This document shows positions 52,775 to 60,913 of a DNA stretch of 64,000 bases, piece by piece (the first letter of the stretch is position 1; the number at the start of each line of letters is the position of its first letter). This DNA comes from Marinomonas ostreistagni (GTDB taxonomy: Bacteria > Pseudomonadota > Gammaproteobacteria > Pseudomonadales > Marinomonadaceae). The stretch covers positions 1 through 64,000 of the forward strand of contig NZ_JAEMUH010000015.1 in assembly GCF_016461785.1 (NCBI RefSeq), in the 5' to 3' direction. The translations under genes were made by a program, and so were the position numbers. The notes beneath the pieces are model-generated. The model did no database searches. It saw only the letters and a list, made by a program, of their open reading frames with translations, and had not been told where the DNA came from.

Positions 52775-53947
52775 ATGCAGATCCCTCTCATTTCATCCGA
52801 TTTACCTGAACTTAGCGCAGAAGAGTATACCCGTTACAGTCGTCATATTTTATTGCCTAATGTTGGCATGGAAGGGCAGCGCCGTCTAAAAGCTGCCAGA
52901 GTGTTAGTGATTGGTGCAGGAGGGTTAGGTTCTCCCACCTTGCTTTATTTGGCAGCAGCAGGGATTGGAACTTTGGGCGTTATTGATTTTGATAAGGTGG
53001 ATATGTCGAATCTTCAACGTCAGATTATTCACCGCATGTCTACGGTTGATACGCCTAAAACGGCCAGCGCTCAGCTGGCAATTCAAGATCTGAACCCCCA
53101 TGTTAACGTCAGAGTGCATGAAGAAGCGTTAACCAATGACAATGCCATCGCTCTTTTTAATGAATACGACATTATTCTGGATGGGACGGACAATTTTGCC
53201 ACCCGTTATTTGGTTAACGATGCCTGTGTGTTGGCGAATAAACCCTATGTTTGGGGAGCCATTTACCGTTTTGAAGGCCAAAGTTCTGTTTTTTGGGAAC
53301 AAGCACCAGAAGGTTGTGGTTTGAACTACCGAGACTTGTACCCTGTTCCACCTCCGCCAGAAATGGCTCCGTCTTGCTCTGAAGGCGGTGTGTTTGGTGT
53401 TTTATGTGCATCTATCGCATCGATCATGAGTACTGAAGTTCTCAAACTTATCTTGGGAGTAGGGAATAGTCTACTGGGACGTTTGGCGGTTTATGACGCT
53501 CTAGATATGACGTATCGGTTTTTATCAATACGTAAAGCACAGGAACGAAAGCACATAACCGAACTGGAAGATTACCAATATTTCTGTCGTGGCAGTATTG
53601 TCGATGACATTCAGGATGTGGTGCCGTCCATCAATGTACATGAACTACAAAAAAGGCTTGAGCAAGGTGCAAACATAACATTGATTGATGTGCGAGAGCA
53701 GAACGAATGGGATTTAGTCAAAATTCCTCAGGCAAGTTTGAAGCCCAAAGCGAACTTTCTGCAATCCCTTCCTTCTATGAAAACCTTGAATAAGGATGAG
53801 GAAATTATTGTGTACTGCAAAGCCGGGAAACGTTCAGATGACGTTGTAAAGGAAATGTTAAAACACGGGTATCGCCAGGTTTTCAGTCTGGAAGGCGGTA
53901 TTCTGGAATGGATCGATAAAATCGATACCTCCCTTCCCAAGTATTAG
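52775..53947 (+). CDS. qbsC: MoeZ-type E1/rhodanese enzyme (QbsC)
   Basis: 390 residues. N-terminal ThiF/MoeB fold with nucleotide site VLVIGAGGLGSP (43-54), LDGTDNFATRYLVNDAC and Cys201 in PSCSEGGVFG; the Zn-binding CxxC pairs of MoeB are lacking, as in MoeZ. C-terminal rhodanese domain with active-site Cys348 in VYCKAGKRSD. It adenylates the Gly-Gly end of the carrier protein and adds sulfur to it. Operon position directly before the JAMM and carrier genes matches QbsC. Confidence 0.9.
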   Translation: MQIPLISSDLPELSAEEYTRYSRHILLPNVGMEGQRRLKAARVLVIGAGGLGSPTLLYLAAAGIGTLGVIDFDKVDMSNLQRQIIHRMSTVDTPKTASAQLAIQDLNPHVNVRVHEEALTNDNAIALFNEYDIILDGTDNFATRYLVNDACVLANKPYVWGAIYRFEGQSSVFWEQAPEGCGLNYRDLYPVPPPPEMAPSCSEGGVFGVLCASIASIMSTEVLKLILGVGNSLLGRLAVYDALDMTYRFLSIRKAQERKHITELEDYQYFCRGSIVDDIQDVVPSINVHELQKRLEQGANITLIDVREQNEWDLVKIPQASLKPKANFLQSLPSMKTLNKDEEIIVYCKAGKRSDDVVKEMLKHGYRQVFSLEGGILEWIDKIDTSLPKY

Positions 53948-53956
53948 GTGGCAAAT

Positions 53957-54373
53957 ATGCTTGCTTTACCTGAATCCGTGCTAAACGCCATCGAACGTCA
54001 TGCGCAGCGTCTACATCCCGTTGAATGCTGTGGCCTAGTGAGCAGGAATGTAGAAGGAGATCTAAGACACATTGAAATGTGCAATAAGGCTAATTCGGAA
54101 ACGTTTTTCGAGTTTGACCCGAAAGAGCAGTTAGGTGTATGGCGAGACATGATTTTACAGGATGAGGAGTTGATCCTCATCTACCACTCGCACACACACT
54201 CAAAGCCTTATCCCAGCCGCACCGATAAAGAATACGCTCAGGCTTACCCCGGAGTGTATCAGCTGATTGTGGCAACAGATAAGCGATTTGTTCCCTCTAT
54301 GCGTTGCTATCAGATAAGTGGAGAGGGTGTAGAGGAAGTTCTACTCAACTTACCTTATAGGGCGCAATACTGA
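53957..54373 (+). CDS. qbsD: JAMM metalloprotease for carrier processing (QbsD)
   Basis: 138 residues from ATG 53957, which follows AGGTGG; a GTG at 53948 is possible. JAMM residues: Glu23 in PVECCGL, His77, His79, Ser87 and Asp90 in HSHTHSKPYPSRTD, the zinc and catalytic set. QbsD-type proteases remove a C-terminal dipeptide from the carrier to expose Gly-Gly. The carrier gene follows 28 bases later. Confidence 0.9.
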   Translation: MLALPESVLNAIERHAQRLHPVECCGLVSRNVEGDLRHIEMCNKANSETFFEFDPKEQLGVWRDMILQDEELILIYHSHTHSKPYPSRTDKEYAQAYPGVYQLIVATDKRFVPSMRCYQISGEGVEEVLLNLPYRAQY

Positions 54374-54401
54374 ATAAAATCATCAAATCAAAGGAGTTGT
54401 C

Positions 54402-54680
54402 ATGTCTATAAAAGTAATTATTCCTACGGTAATGCAAACACTTACCAATGCTCAGAAAACAGTTGAGGTTCAAGGGAACTCTGTGCGAGATGTTGTGAGC
54501 GATTTGGATAAAAAATATCCAGGCTTATCAGGCCGTCTATTAAACGGTGAGCAGCTACACAGTTATCTTAATGTCTTCTTGAATGATGATGATGTTCGCT
54601 TTTCTGGTGGTCTGGAAATGCCCGTAAAAAGTGGAGATGTTATTACGATTCTTCCGGCGGTAGCTGGCGGAAGTTACTAA
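54402..54680 (+). CDS. qbsE: Sulfur-carrier protein with masked Gly-Gly end (QbsE)
   Basis: 92 residues with AAGGAG before the ATG. ThiS/MoaD beta-grasp fold (VIIPTVMQTLTNAQ, SYLNVFLND, GDVITILPAVAGG). The last four residues are Gly-Gly-Ser-Tyr, so the donor diglycine is hidden by two residues; the adjacent JAMM enzyme is expected to remove them before adenylation. Thiocarboxylated carrier would donate sulfur to the acyl-adenylate. Confidence 0.9.
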   Translation: MSIKVIIPTVMQTLTNAQKTVEVQGNSVRDVVSDLDKKYPGLSGRLLNGEQLHSYLNVFLNDDDVRFSGGLEMPVKSGDVITILPAVAGGSY

Positions 54681-54695
54681 ACGGGGGAAGTGGTT

Positions 54696-55544
54696 ATGTC
54701 TCGGTGTCCTTTTCTACATGGCCAGAATCAGATCACGACAGATATAGCCAGTCCTGGCACTCACTATGGCGAGATGCAATATGGTGATTATCTGGCGCTT
54801 GATAAAATTCTTGGCGGTCAGAAACCTCTGTCAGAATCGCCAGACGAAATGTTGTTTATTATCCAGCATCAAACCTCCGAATTGTGGATGAAGTTATTAA
54901 TTCATGAACTGACTCGTGCTGCACAATCTATTGCCTGCTCTCAATTGCCCTTTGCCATGCGCGTTATGGATAGAGCTCAACGCATATTGGAGCATCTAGT
55001 CGATGCCTGGGATGTATTGGGTACGCTATCACCCGCTGAATTTTTGAAAATGCGCTCCTCTCTTGGTAGTGCATCGGGACACCAATCGACTCAATTCAGA
55101 GAGATTGAGTTTATGTTGGGCAATAAGCGCATGCAGTTTTTACATGGCCAACTAGAAGGTAATGAAAACCTGCGCGAGAAATTATTCAGCCCTTCTCTCT
55201 ATGAAGAAGTGGTGCGAGAACTTGCACGTCAAGGTTTGCCAGTTAGCCAAGACCGGGTTCAGATCGATGTATCTTCTCCTACTGAACAAGATGAAACTGT
55301 CGAGCAATCATGGCTCATCGTTTATCACAATATTCATGACTATTTTCAGCTTTATTCGTTGGCAGAAAAACTGGTGGCCTTCGAAGACTCCTTTCGATTA
55401 TGGCGTTTTCGCCATATATCCATGGTTGAAAAAGTAATTGGAGCAAAAACAGGAACGGCGGGTTCAAGTGGTGCCAGATATCTTAATAAAACACTGGATA
55501 CCATTTTGTTCCCAGAGCTATGGCAGCTAAGAACAAAGCTTTGA
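54696..55544 (+). CDS. kynA: Tryptophan 2,3-dioxygenase
   Basis: 282 residues from ATG 54696 (GGGGGAAG upstream). Heme dioxygenase: YGDYLALDKIL, FIIQHQTSELWMKLL with the conserved His, and the heme-ligand His in RFRHISMVEKVIG followed by GTAGSSGARYL. It opens tryptophan to N-formylkynurenine; heme in the active site is all-alpha bound. In quinolobactin synthesis this step is QbsF. Confidence 0.93.
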   Translation: MSRCPFLHGQNQITTDIASPGTHYGEMQYGDYLALDKILGGQKPLSESPDEMLFIIQHQTSELWMKLLIHELTRAAQSIACSQLPFAMRVMDRAQRILEHLVDAWDVLGTLSPAEFLKMRSSLGSASGHQSTQFREIEFMLGNKRMQFLHGQLEGNENLREKLFSPSLYEEVVRELARQGLPVSQDRVQIDVSSPTEQDETVEQSWLIVYHNIHDYFQLYSLAEKLVAFEDSFRLWRFRHISMVEKVIGAKTGTAGSSGARYLNKTLDTILFPELWQLRTKL

Positions 55545-55554
55545 AGGATGGTAT

Positions 55555-56934
55555 ATGAGTGAGCACAGAGGATTGTCTAAGAAACGTGTTGTTATTAATG
55601 GGGCTGGTTTGTCGGGTGCGCTTTTAGCTTGTTTATTATGTCAATCAGGCTTTAGGGTTGAGTTGATAGAAAAGCGTCAGGACCCAAGAAAATATGGTTT
55701 TAATTCCGGTCGTTCTATTAACCTTGCCCTTGCGGATCGAGGCGTTCATGCATTAGAGCTAGCAGGGCTTTCTGATGAGGTTTTAAAGCGTGCCGTTCCC
55801 ATGTATGGACGTATGGTTCACCATAGTCATACCGTAGCTGAGCTGCATCGTTATGGACTGAACAAAGAAAAAATATGGTCGATCAATCGTGGAGAATTGG
55901 CGTGTTGCTTATTGGATGCCGCAGAGAGCGCCGGGGCAAACATTCGCTTTGGAAGCCAGATTGAACAGATGGACTTTCAGGCAAAGATGGTACTTATTTC
56001 CAGTGGCGAACAGCTTACCTATGAGCTGTTAGTGGGCGCAGATGGCGCAGATTCAGTGGTTCGAAAACACCTTACCTCGCAGATAGATTTAGGAGTCCAA
56101 ACTTTTCCACTGGCCCATGGTTATAAAGAACTGGAAATTCCAGCAGCAAAAGACGGTTCTTTTCAACTTTACCCTAATGCGCTACATATTTGGCCGAAAG
56201 GTGGCTTTATGTGTATTGCTCTACCCAATGCAAATGGCAGCTTCACTGTCACGCTATTTTTACCTCACGAAACCGAAGATTCAGAGGATCTGTGCGCGTT
56301 TTCTATGCTACAGGATGGAGAAAAAGCCAGAAACTTTTTCAATACAAATTTTAGTGATGCGTCCGAATTGATCGAAAACCTAGAAAAAGACTTTGATCAT
56401 AACCCAACAGGTAAACTTAAAACACTAAGAGTGGAGCGCTGGCAGGCGTTTGATAGTGTCGTATTGGTGGGAGATGCGGCCCATCCTATGGTGCCTTTTC
56501 ATGGTCAAGGGATGAATTGCGCACTAGAAGACGTAGTGACGTTAGTAGAATCGCTGACATTGCATCCTTCACAGCAAAGTGAGGCCTTACAGGAGTATGA
56601 GCGCAAGCGAAAACCGAACGCCTACGCCATTCAGGAAATGGCCTTGGAAAACTACCGAGAAATGCGCCATTGCGTGAGTACTAAAAGCTATTTATTGGAG
56701 AGAGATCTTTCTAACTGGATCGCTGAGCGCTACCCAGAAAAGTTTATTCCTAGATACAGCCTAGTAACTTTTTCTCGAGTTTCCTATGAGTTTGCTTATA
56801 AACAAGGTCAATCTCAGCGCGAGTTACTGAAACGCTTTACAAAAGACTGCCATACGTTTGATGAAATAGACCTTAGTGCCGTGGCTAAAGCAGTGAATGA
56901 AGAACTCTGTGAATTTAGTAGGGATGTGTATTAG
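55555..56934 (+). CDS. kmo: Kynurenine 3-monooxygenase
   Basis: 459 residues: FAD site GAGLSGALLACLLCQSG, YGFNSGRSINLALADRG, GADGADSVVR, GDAAHPMVPFHGQGMNCALED, and a C-terminal membrane-associated-like segment. It hydroxylates kynurenine to 3-hydroxykynurenine, whose phenol becomes the 8-OH of the quinoline (QbsG step). Ten bases after kynA. Confidence 0.93.
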   Translation: MSEHRGLSKKRVVINGAGLSGALLACLLCQSGFRVELIEKRQDPRKYGFNSGRSINLALADRGVHALELAGLSDEVLKRAVPMYGRMVHHSHTVAELHRYGLNKEKIWSINRGELACCLLDAAESAGANIRFGSQIEQMDFQAKMVLISSGEQLTYELLVGADGADSVVRKHLTSQIDLGVQTFPLAHGYKELEIPAAKDGSFQLYPNALHIWPKGGFMCIALPNANGSFTVTLFLPHETEDSEDLCAFSMLQDGEKARNFFNTNFSDASELIENLEKDFDHNPTGKLKTLRVERWQAFDSVVLVGDAAHPMVPFHGQGMNCALEDVVTLVESLTLHPSQQSEALQEYERKRKPNAYAIQEMALENYREMRHCVSTKSYLLERDLSNWIAERYPEKFIPRYSLVTFSRVSYEFAYKQGQSQRELLKRFTKDCHTFDEIDLSAVAKAVNEELCEFSRDVY

Positions 56935-56937
56935 GTC

Positions 56938-57795
56938 ATGAATAGCCAATTACAAGATCTTTCCGCGTTATATGATAGCCTATCGGATGAGGATAGAGCG
57001 CGTGCTTATTCGCCTAGCTCTAATGCTCCTAACTATCTACAAACGATTTTACAATATCATGAACGTAGCCAAAAGATAAAAACAGAGAGAGGGGAACCTG
57101 TTTATCTTGAATATGGCTCCCATCCAGAACAAAAAATTGCTTACTTTTCGGCAGGGGCGAATCAGAACGAGACGATCTTTGTCTTCATTCATGGTGGGTA
57201 TTGGCAGGAGTTGGGCATAGAGGATTCTCTTTTTGCGGCACCTAGATATCTTGGGAAAAACATAAGTTATGCCGCGATTGGTTACCCTCTGGCACCTGGG
57301 AAAAGTGTTTTTGAAATTGTTATTGAGGTAAGAAAAGCCATCTCAATGTTACATGGCTATGCATCTTTACAACGAAAAAACGTTAAACTCATCATTGGCG
57401 GTAGCTCGGCTGGTGCTCATTTGGCTGCGACTTTTTTAACTAGCATTCCAAATACATGTGCTGAGCATTTTCCTTTTATAAAAGGAGCTGTTTTGCTCTC
57501 GGGTATCTATGACCTTCGCCCTTTGGTAGGGACCTATATTAACGACGCTTTAAAGCTAGACCTCCAGCAAGCTCGCGAATTAAGTCCTTTGCATCAACCA
57601 ATAGAAAACAATATCCCAGTGGCTGTGTACTGGGGGGAGTTTGATACGGAGGCTTTTAAACAGCAGAGTGAAGAATATGCTAAATACCTCGAACAACATT
57701 CCATGTTGTATGAAAGTCGTGAAATAAAAGATAAGGATCACTTTGATCTGGTTTTTGAATTAGGTGCGATCGATGAGGGTCTGCTCCACTTATAA
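56938..57795 (+). CDS. Kynurenine formamidase, alpha/beta-hydrolase type
   Basis: 285 residues. Oxyanion-hole motif HGGYWQE, nucleophile Ser in GGSSAGAHL, general-base His in KDHFDLVFE near the C-terminus. It resembles the eukaryote-type arylformamidase rather than bacterial metal-dependent KynB. Hydrolyses N-formylkynurenine, the QbsH step. Overlaps none of its neighbours; 3 bases after the kmo stop. Confidence 0.85.
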   Translation: MNSQLQDLSALYDSLSDEDRARAYSPSSNAPNYLQTILQYHERSQKIKTERGEPVYLEYGSHPEQKIAYFSAGANQNETIFVFIHGGYWQELGIEDSLFAAPRYLGKNISYAAIGYPLAPGKSVFEIVIEVRKAISMLHGYASLQRKNVKLIIGGSSAGAHLAATFLTSIPNTCAEHFPFIKGAVLLSGIYDLRPLVGTYINDALKLDLQQARELSPLHQPIENNIPVAVYWGEFDTEAFKQQSEEYAKYLEQHSMLYESREIKDKDHFDLVFELGAIDEGLLHL

Positions 57796-57805
57796 GGATG
57801 TTTAT

Positions 57806-58219
57806 ATGAAACTTGTTCCTGTACTTTTAAACGATGATGTTAAAGCCATAGCTGAAGCCTCTGCCTGCTATGCGATAGAACATAATCATAAAGTGACCAT
57901 TGCAATTGTTGATTCAGGTGGTCACCTATTACACTTAAACCGCTTGGAGGACACGGCGCCTTTTACCGTTGACATGGCAACCGCGAAAGCAAAAACAGCG
58001 GCCCTGACAAAACGGGAAACGGGATTTTACGAAGACTTGGTATTAAAAGGGCGTTTATCTTTTCTCGGGATGCCGCTGGAAGGCATTATGGAAGGTGGTT
58101 TTCCTATAATCATAGAGGAACAAGTAGTAGGCGCTATAGGCGTATCTGGATCGACATCGCAGATTGATGCGAAAATTGCCAACGTAGCACTTAATAACTA
58201 TCAACACAAAGCCTTCTAA
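57806..58219 (+). CDS. HbpS/GlcG-type heme-binding-like protein
   Basis: 137 residues from ATG 57806 (AAGGA upstream; the frame extends to 57764). DUF336 fold: VTIAIVDSGGHLL, MATAKAKTAALTKRETG, EGGFPIII and GAIGVSGS. Family members bind or degrade heme or corrinoid; several act as iron or redox sensors. It is the last gene of the tryptophan-derived siderophore arm, and I know of no such gene in the described quinolobactin pathway. Confidence 0.8.
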   Translation: MKLVPVLLNDDVKAIAEASACYAIEHNHKVTIAIVDSGGHLLHLNRLEDTAPFTVDMATAKAKTAALTKRETGFYEDLVLKGRLSFLGMPLEGIMEGGFPIIIEEQVVGAIGVSGSTSQIDAKIANVALNNYQHKAF

Positions 58220-58220
58220 A

Positions 58221-59084
58221 TTAGATATTCAAGCGGTTCGCCAGCGATAGAAACGCTTCTTTTGCAGGGTGTTTGGTGACGTTTTTATTCCAAATAAAGT
58301 AATTCGTCACTGGTGTAAGCGCGTCAAACTGATAGTGATGGATTTCTGATTTTTGAATAAAGCGGTCAAAAATGCTTTTTGGCACCATGGCAAGGCCCGC
58401 GCCAGCACTGACACAACCTAAAATAGCGCCATTACTGGCCATATCAGTGATGTGGATAGGAATATCTAATGACTTAGTCCAAGATTCCAATATTTGTCGA
58501 TAAGGACACCCCGCTGGCCACATAAAAAAGCCGAGTCCAGCTAAATCCTGCGGTGATTGAATAATGGGATGAGTCGCGGGTGCAATGAGTATGAGTGGCT
58601 CTTGGTACAGTGCTGCAAAGCCTATATTGGGATGAGTAGGCTTTGCGGCAATGACTGCAGCATCTAATCGAAAATTCAGTACTTCATGTTGCAGCACAGG
58701 CCAACGGTCAGTCTGAAATTGGATTTGAACATCGGGGTATTCTTGATGAAAAGCGGCCAGCAAACTTGGCAAGCGACTCATGGCAGAGGATTCAATGGCG
58801 CCGAGTTTGAATAGACCTGTAGGGTGGATGTCTTGTTGCATGCTTTGTTTGGCTGCATCGCACTGAATCAATATTTTATTAACATGTTCCAGAAATACCT
58901 GACCATTCTGACTAAGCCGTAATCCTCGCCCTTGCCTTACGAACAAGTCTTGCCCCAGCTCTTCTTCTAATTTACGAATGCGTGTTGTGATGTTTGAAGG
59001 CACACAATGCAGTTCTTCTGCAGCCCGAGCAATGCTACCTAAATCGGCAATGGTCTTAAACATTCTTAGCTGTGACAGTTCCAT
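58221..59084 (-). CDS. LysR-family regulator
   Basis: 287 residues; helix-turn-helix near the N-terminus (TIADLGSIARAAEELHCVPSNITTRIRKLEEEL) and a type 2 periplasmic-binding-like effector domain. Convergent with the DUF336 gene and divergent from the TSUP permease, which is its likely target. Effector unknown. Confidence 0.85.
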   Translation of the reverse strand: MELSQLRMFKTIADLGSIARAAEELHCVPSNITTRIRKLEEELGQDLFVRQGRGLRLSQNGQVFLEHVNKILIQCDAAKQSMQQDIHPTGLFKLGAIESSAMSRLPSLLAAFHQEYPDVQIQFQTDRWPVLQHEVLNFRLDAAVIAAKPTHPNIGFAALYQEPLILIAPATHPIIQSPQDLAGLGFFMWPAGCPYRQILESWTKSLDIPIHITDMASNGAILGCVSAGAGLAMVPKSIFDRFIQKSEIHHYQFDALTPVTNYFIWNKNVTKHPAKEAFLSLANRLNI

Positions 59085-59195
59085 TAAATGCTCACTTTAA
59101 ATGATTCATTGAGTCTTTATAAGTCACTTTAACTTATCTTTTCTGTGGCGTACTTTGCAACGTAAATCTTGCGTTGATCAGAGGAGTAGCCGGTC

Positions 59196-59966
59196 GTGAC
59201 AGTGGATTTATTGATGTTGGGAGTCTTTTCGTTTTTAGGTGGGTTAATCGATGCTGCGGTGGGAGGTGGCGGACTCATATTGATTCCAGCTTTATTGCAC
59301 GCCTTGCCTCAACATGCGGTAGCAACGGTATTGGGTACCAACAAACTGGCAGTGCTCTTGGGAACTGGCTCCTCTGCGATGACTTTTTTAAAACGGATCA
59401 AAATTCAGTGGCGTTTGATCATTCCTTGTTTACTCAGTGCTTTTGCTTGTGCCTACATTGGCGCTTATTCCGTTGCCAGTATTCCAACGCACATCATGAA
59501 ATATCTTGTGTTTGTGCTACTTGTAGCAATGGCCATCTATACCTTTATGCGCAAGGAACTTGGGCAAGTCCAACATGAAAAAACGTTAGGGACGTTTCAA
59601 ATTCTGCAAGGCTGTTTTTTAGGGGGCATGATTGGTTTTTATGACGGTGCATTTGGCCCAGGTAGCGGCAGCTTTTTCATTTTCATGTTTGTACGACTGT
59701 TTGGTTTCGATTTTCTCAATGCCGCGGCTTCTTCCAAGCTATTAAATATTGGCACCTTTATCGCCGCATTGTCGTTCTTCGTGCCATCTGGCCATATGTT
59801 GTGGCAGCTAGGGTTTTATATTGCGGTGTGTAACGTTATGGGCGCCATCGTCGGCACCTTCGTTGCATTGAAATATGGCAGTGGTCTAATACGCAAACTG
59901 TTTCTAGTGCTGCTAGTGTTCCTAATAGGTCGGATGGGGATGTCTATTCTTACAGCTGCGGCTTAA
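59196..59966 (+). CDS. TSUP (TauE/SafE) family permease
   Basis: 256 residues starting GTG (MTVDLLML...), about eight helices, with the paired signatures LGGLIDAAVGGGGLILIPALL and GFYDGAFGPGSGSFF of YfcA-type TSUP proteins. They move sulfonates or small organic anions outward or across the inner membrane. Divergent from LysR; convergent end with an AraC gene (17-base overlap). Confidence 0.85.
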   Translation: MTVDLLMLGVFSFLGGLIDAAVGGGGLILIPALLHALPQHAVATVLGTNKLAVLLGTGSSAMTFLKRIKIQWRLIIPCLLSAFACAYIGAYSVASIPTHIMKYLVFVLLVAMAIYTFMRKELGQVQHEKTLGTFQILQGCFLGGMIGFYDGAFGPGSGSFFIFMFVRLFGFDFLNAAASSKLLNIGTFIAALSFFVPSGHMLWQLGFYIAVCNVMGAIVGTFVALKYGSGLIRKLFLVLLVFLIGRMGMSILTAAA

Positions 59967-60855
59967 GCGGCTGCAGCCTAAACGCTTTCGGCGTTGAGCC
60001 ATATTGTTGGCGGAATTTTTTGGCAAAGTAAGCAGGGCAGTTGAAGCCAGTGTCATAAGCTATTTGAGAAATAGGCTGTTTGGTTTGAACCAGCGTTTGA
60101 GCTGCCATGCGTAGTCGATATTCTGTCAGATAAGCAGTAGGTGTACTGTTCAGTAGGTTTCGAAACAGCCTATATCCCTCGCTTTCACTGATGTTTGCGG
60201 CGTTACAGATGTCATAAACTGAAATGGCATTGCGGTAATGCTGCTGGATGAACTCAAGCGCGACTTGAATGCGCCTTTCTTGTTGTGTGGTGTTTTTGCT
60301 TTTGGAATGGGGCAGTTTAATGTTGCTGGCTAGCAAGTGCCAGAGCTTCATTAGAGCCATTTGTAAGACAAACTCTTTGTCCGAATGCTCCAGATGCCAA
60401 TGCTCAAACGCCTCTTGCATGGTCTGAATGCATTGGTGTTGCCAGGATATTTCAGGCACGAATGTCACCATTTGCAGTTCGCTGCTTTGTAAGATCGGTA
60501 AAATGTGCTTCTGATAGATGGTGCCTAAGAGGTGGCCGGTGAGAAGCTTAGGGCTGAATACCACATTTAAAATATGGCACTCTTCCTCGCTGTGGCGAGT
60601 TAAGCGATGCAATGCATTGGCATTGATAAACACCATTTCACCTTGGCTGATCACACGCTCTTGATTGACGCATTGTACTAACGTTGCACCTTCAGCAACG
60701 AGTACGACTTCTATCTCTTCATGCCAATGCCAAGGCACCTCCTCATTAAAAAACTGTGAAAAGTATTCATCGTAGGTACCACAAGGAAAGTCTAGGCTGC
60801 CATGTTGAGCCAGCTCTCGTCCCTGAGCATCGGTTTCGATTTTAATATGTTGCAT
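59950..60855 (-). CDS. AraC-family regulator with cupin sensor
   Basis: 301 residues. Cupin-like N-terminus (EVPWHWHEEIEVVLVAEGATLV) and a C-terminal AraC pair (SVYDICNAANISESEGYRLF, ISQIAYDTGFNCPAYFAKKF). Divergent from the MFS gene at 60914, the presumed target. Inducer unknown. Confidence 0.85.
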   Translation of the reverse strand: MQHIKIETDAQGRELAQHGSLDFPCGTYDEYFSQFFNEEVPWHWHEEIEVVLVAEGATLVQCVNQERVISQGEMVFINANALHRLTRHSEEECHILNVVFSPKLLTGHLLGTIYQKHILPILQSSELQMVTFVPEISWQHQCIQTMQEAFEHWHLEHSDKEFVLQMALMKLWHLLASNIKLPHSKSKNTTQQERRIQVALEFIQQHYRNAISVYDICNAANISESEGYRLFRNLLNSTPTAYLTEYRLRMAAQTLVQTKQPISQIAYDTGFNCPAYFAKKFRQQYGSTPKAFRLQPLKPQL

Positions 60856-60913
60856 GGGCTAAAAGTAGGATTGTTATAGTTTTTGGCAGTATTGCGTTAT
60901 CTAAAAGATATAA

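Noticed and set aside
52775..54680. A thiamine or molybdopterin sulfur-carrier system
   Set aside because: MoeZ, JAMM and carrier genes sit between an aminotransferase and tryptophan-degrading genes, and no other thi or moa gene is near.
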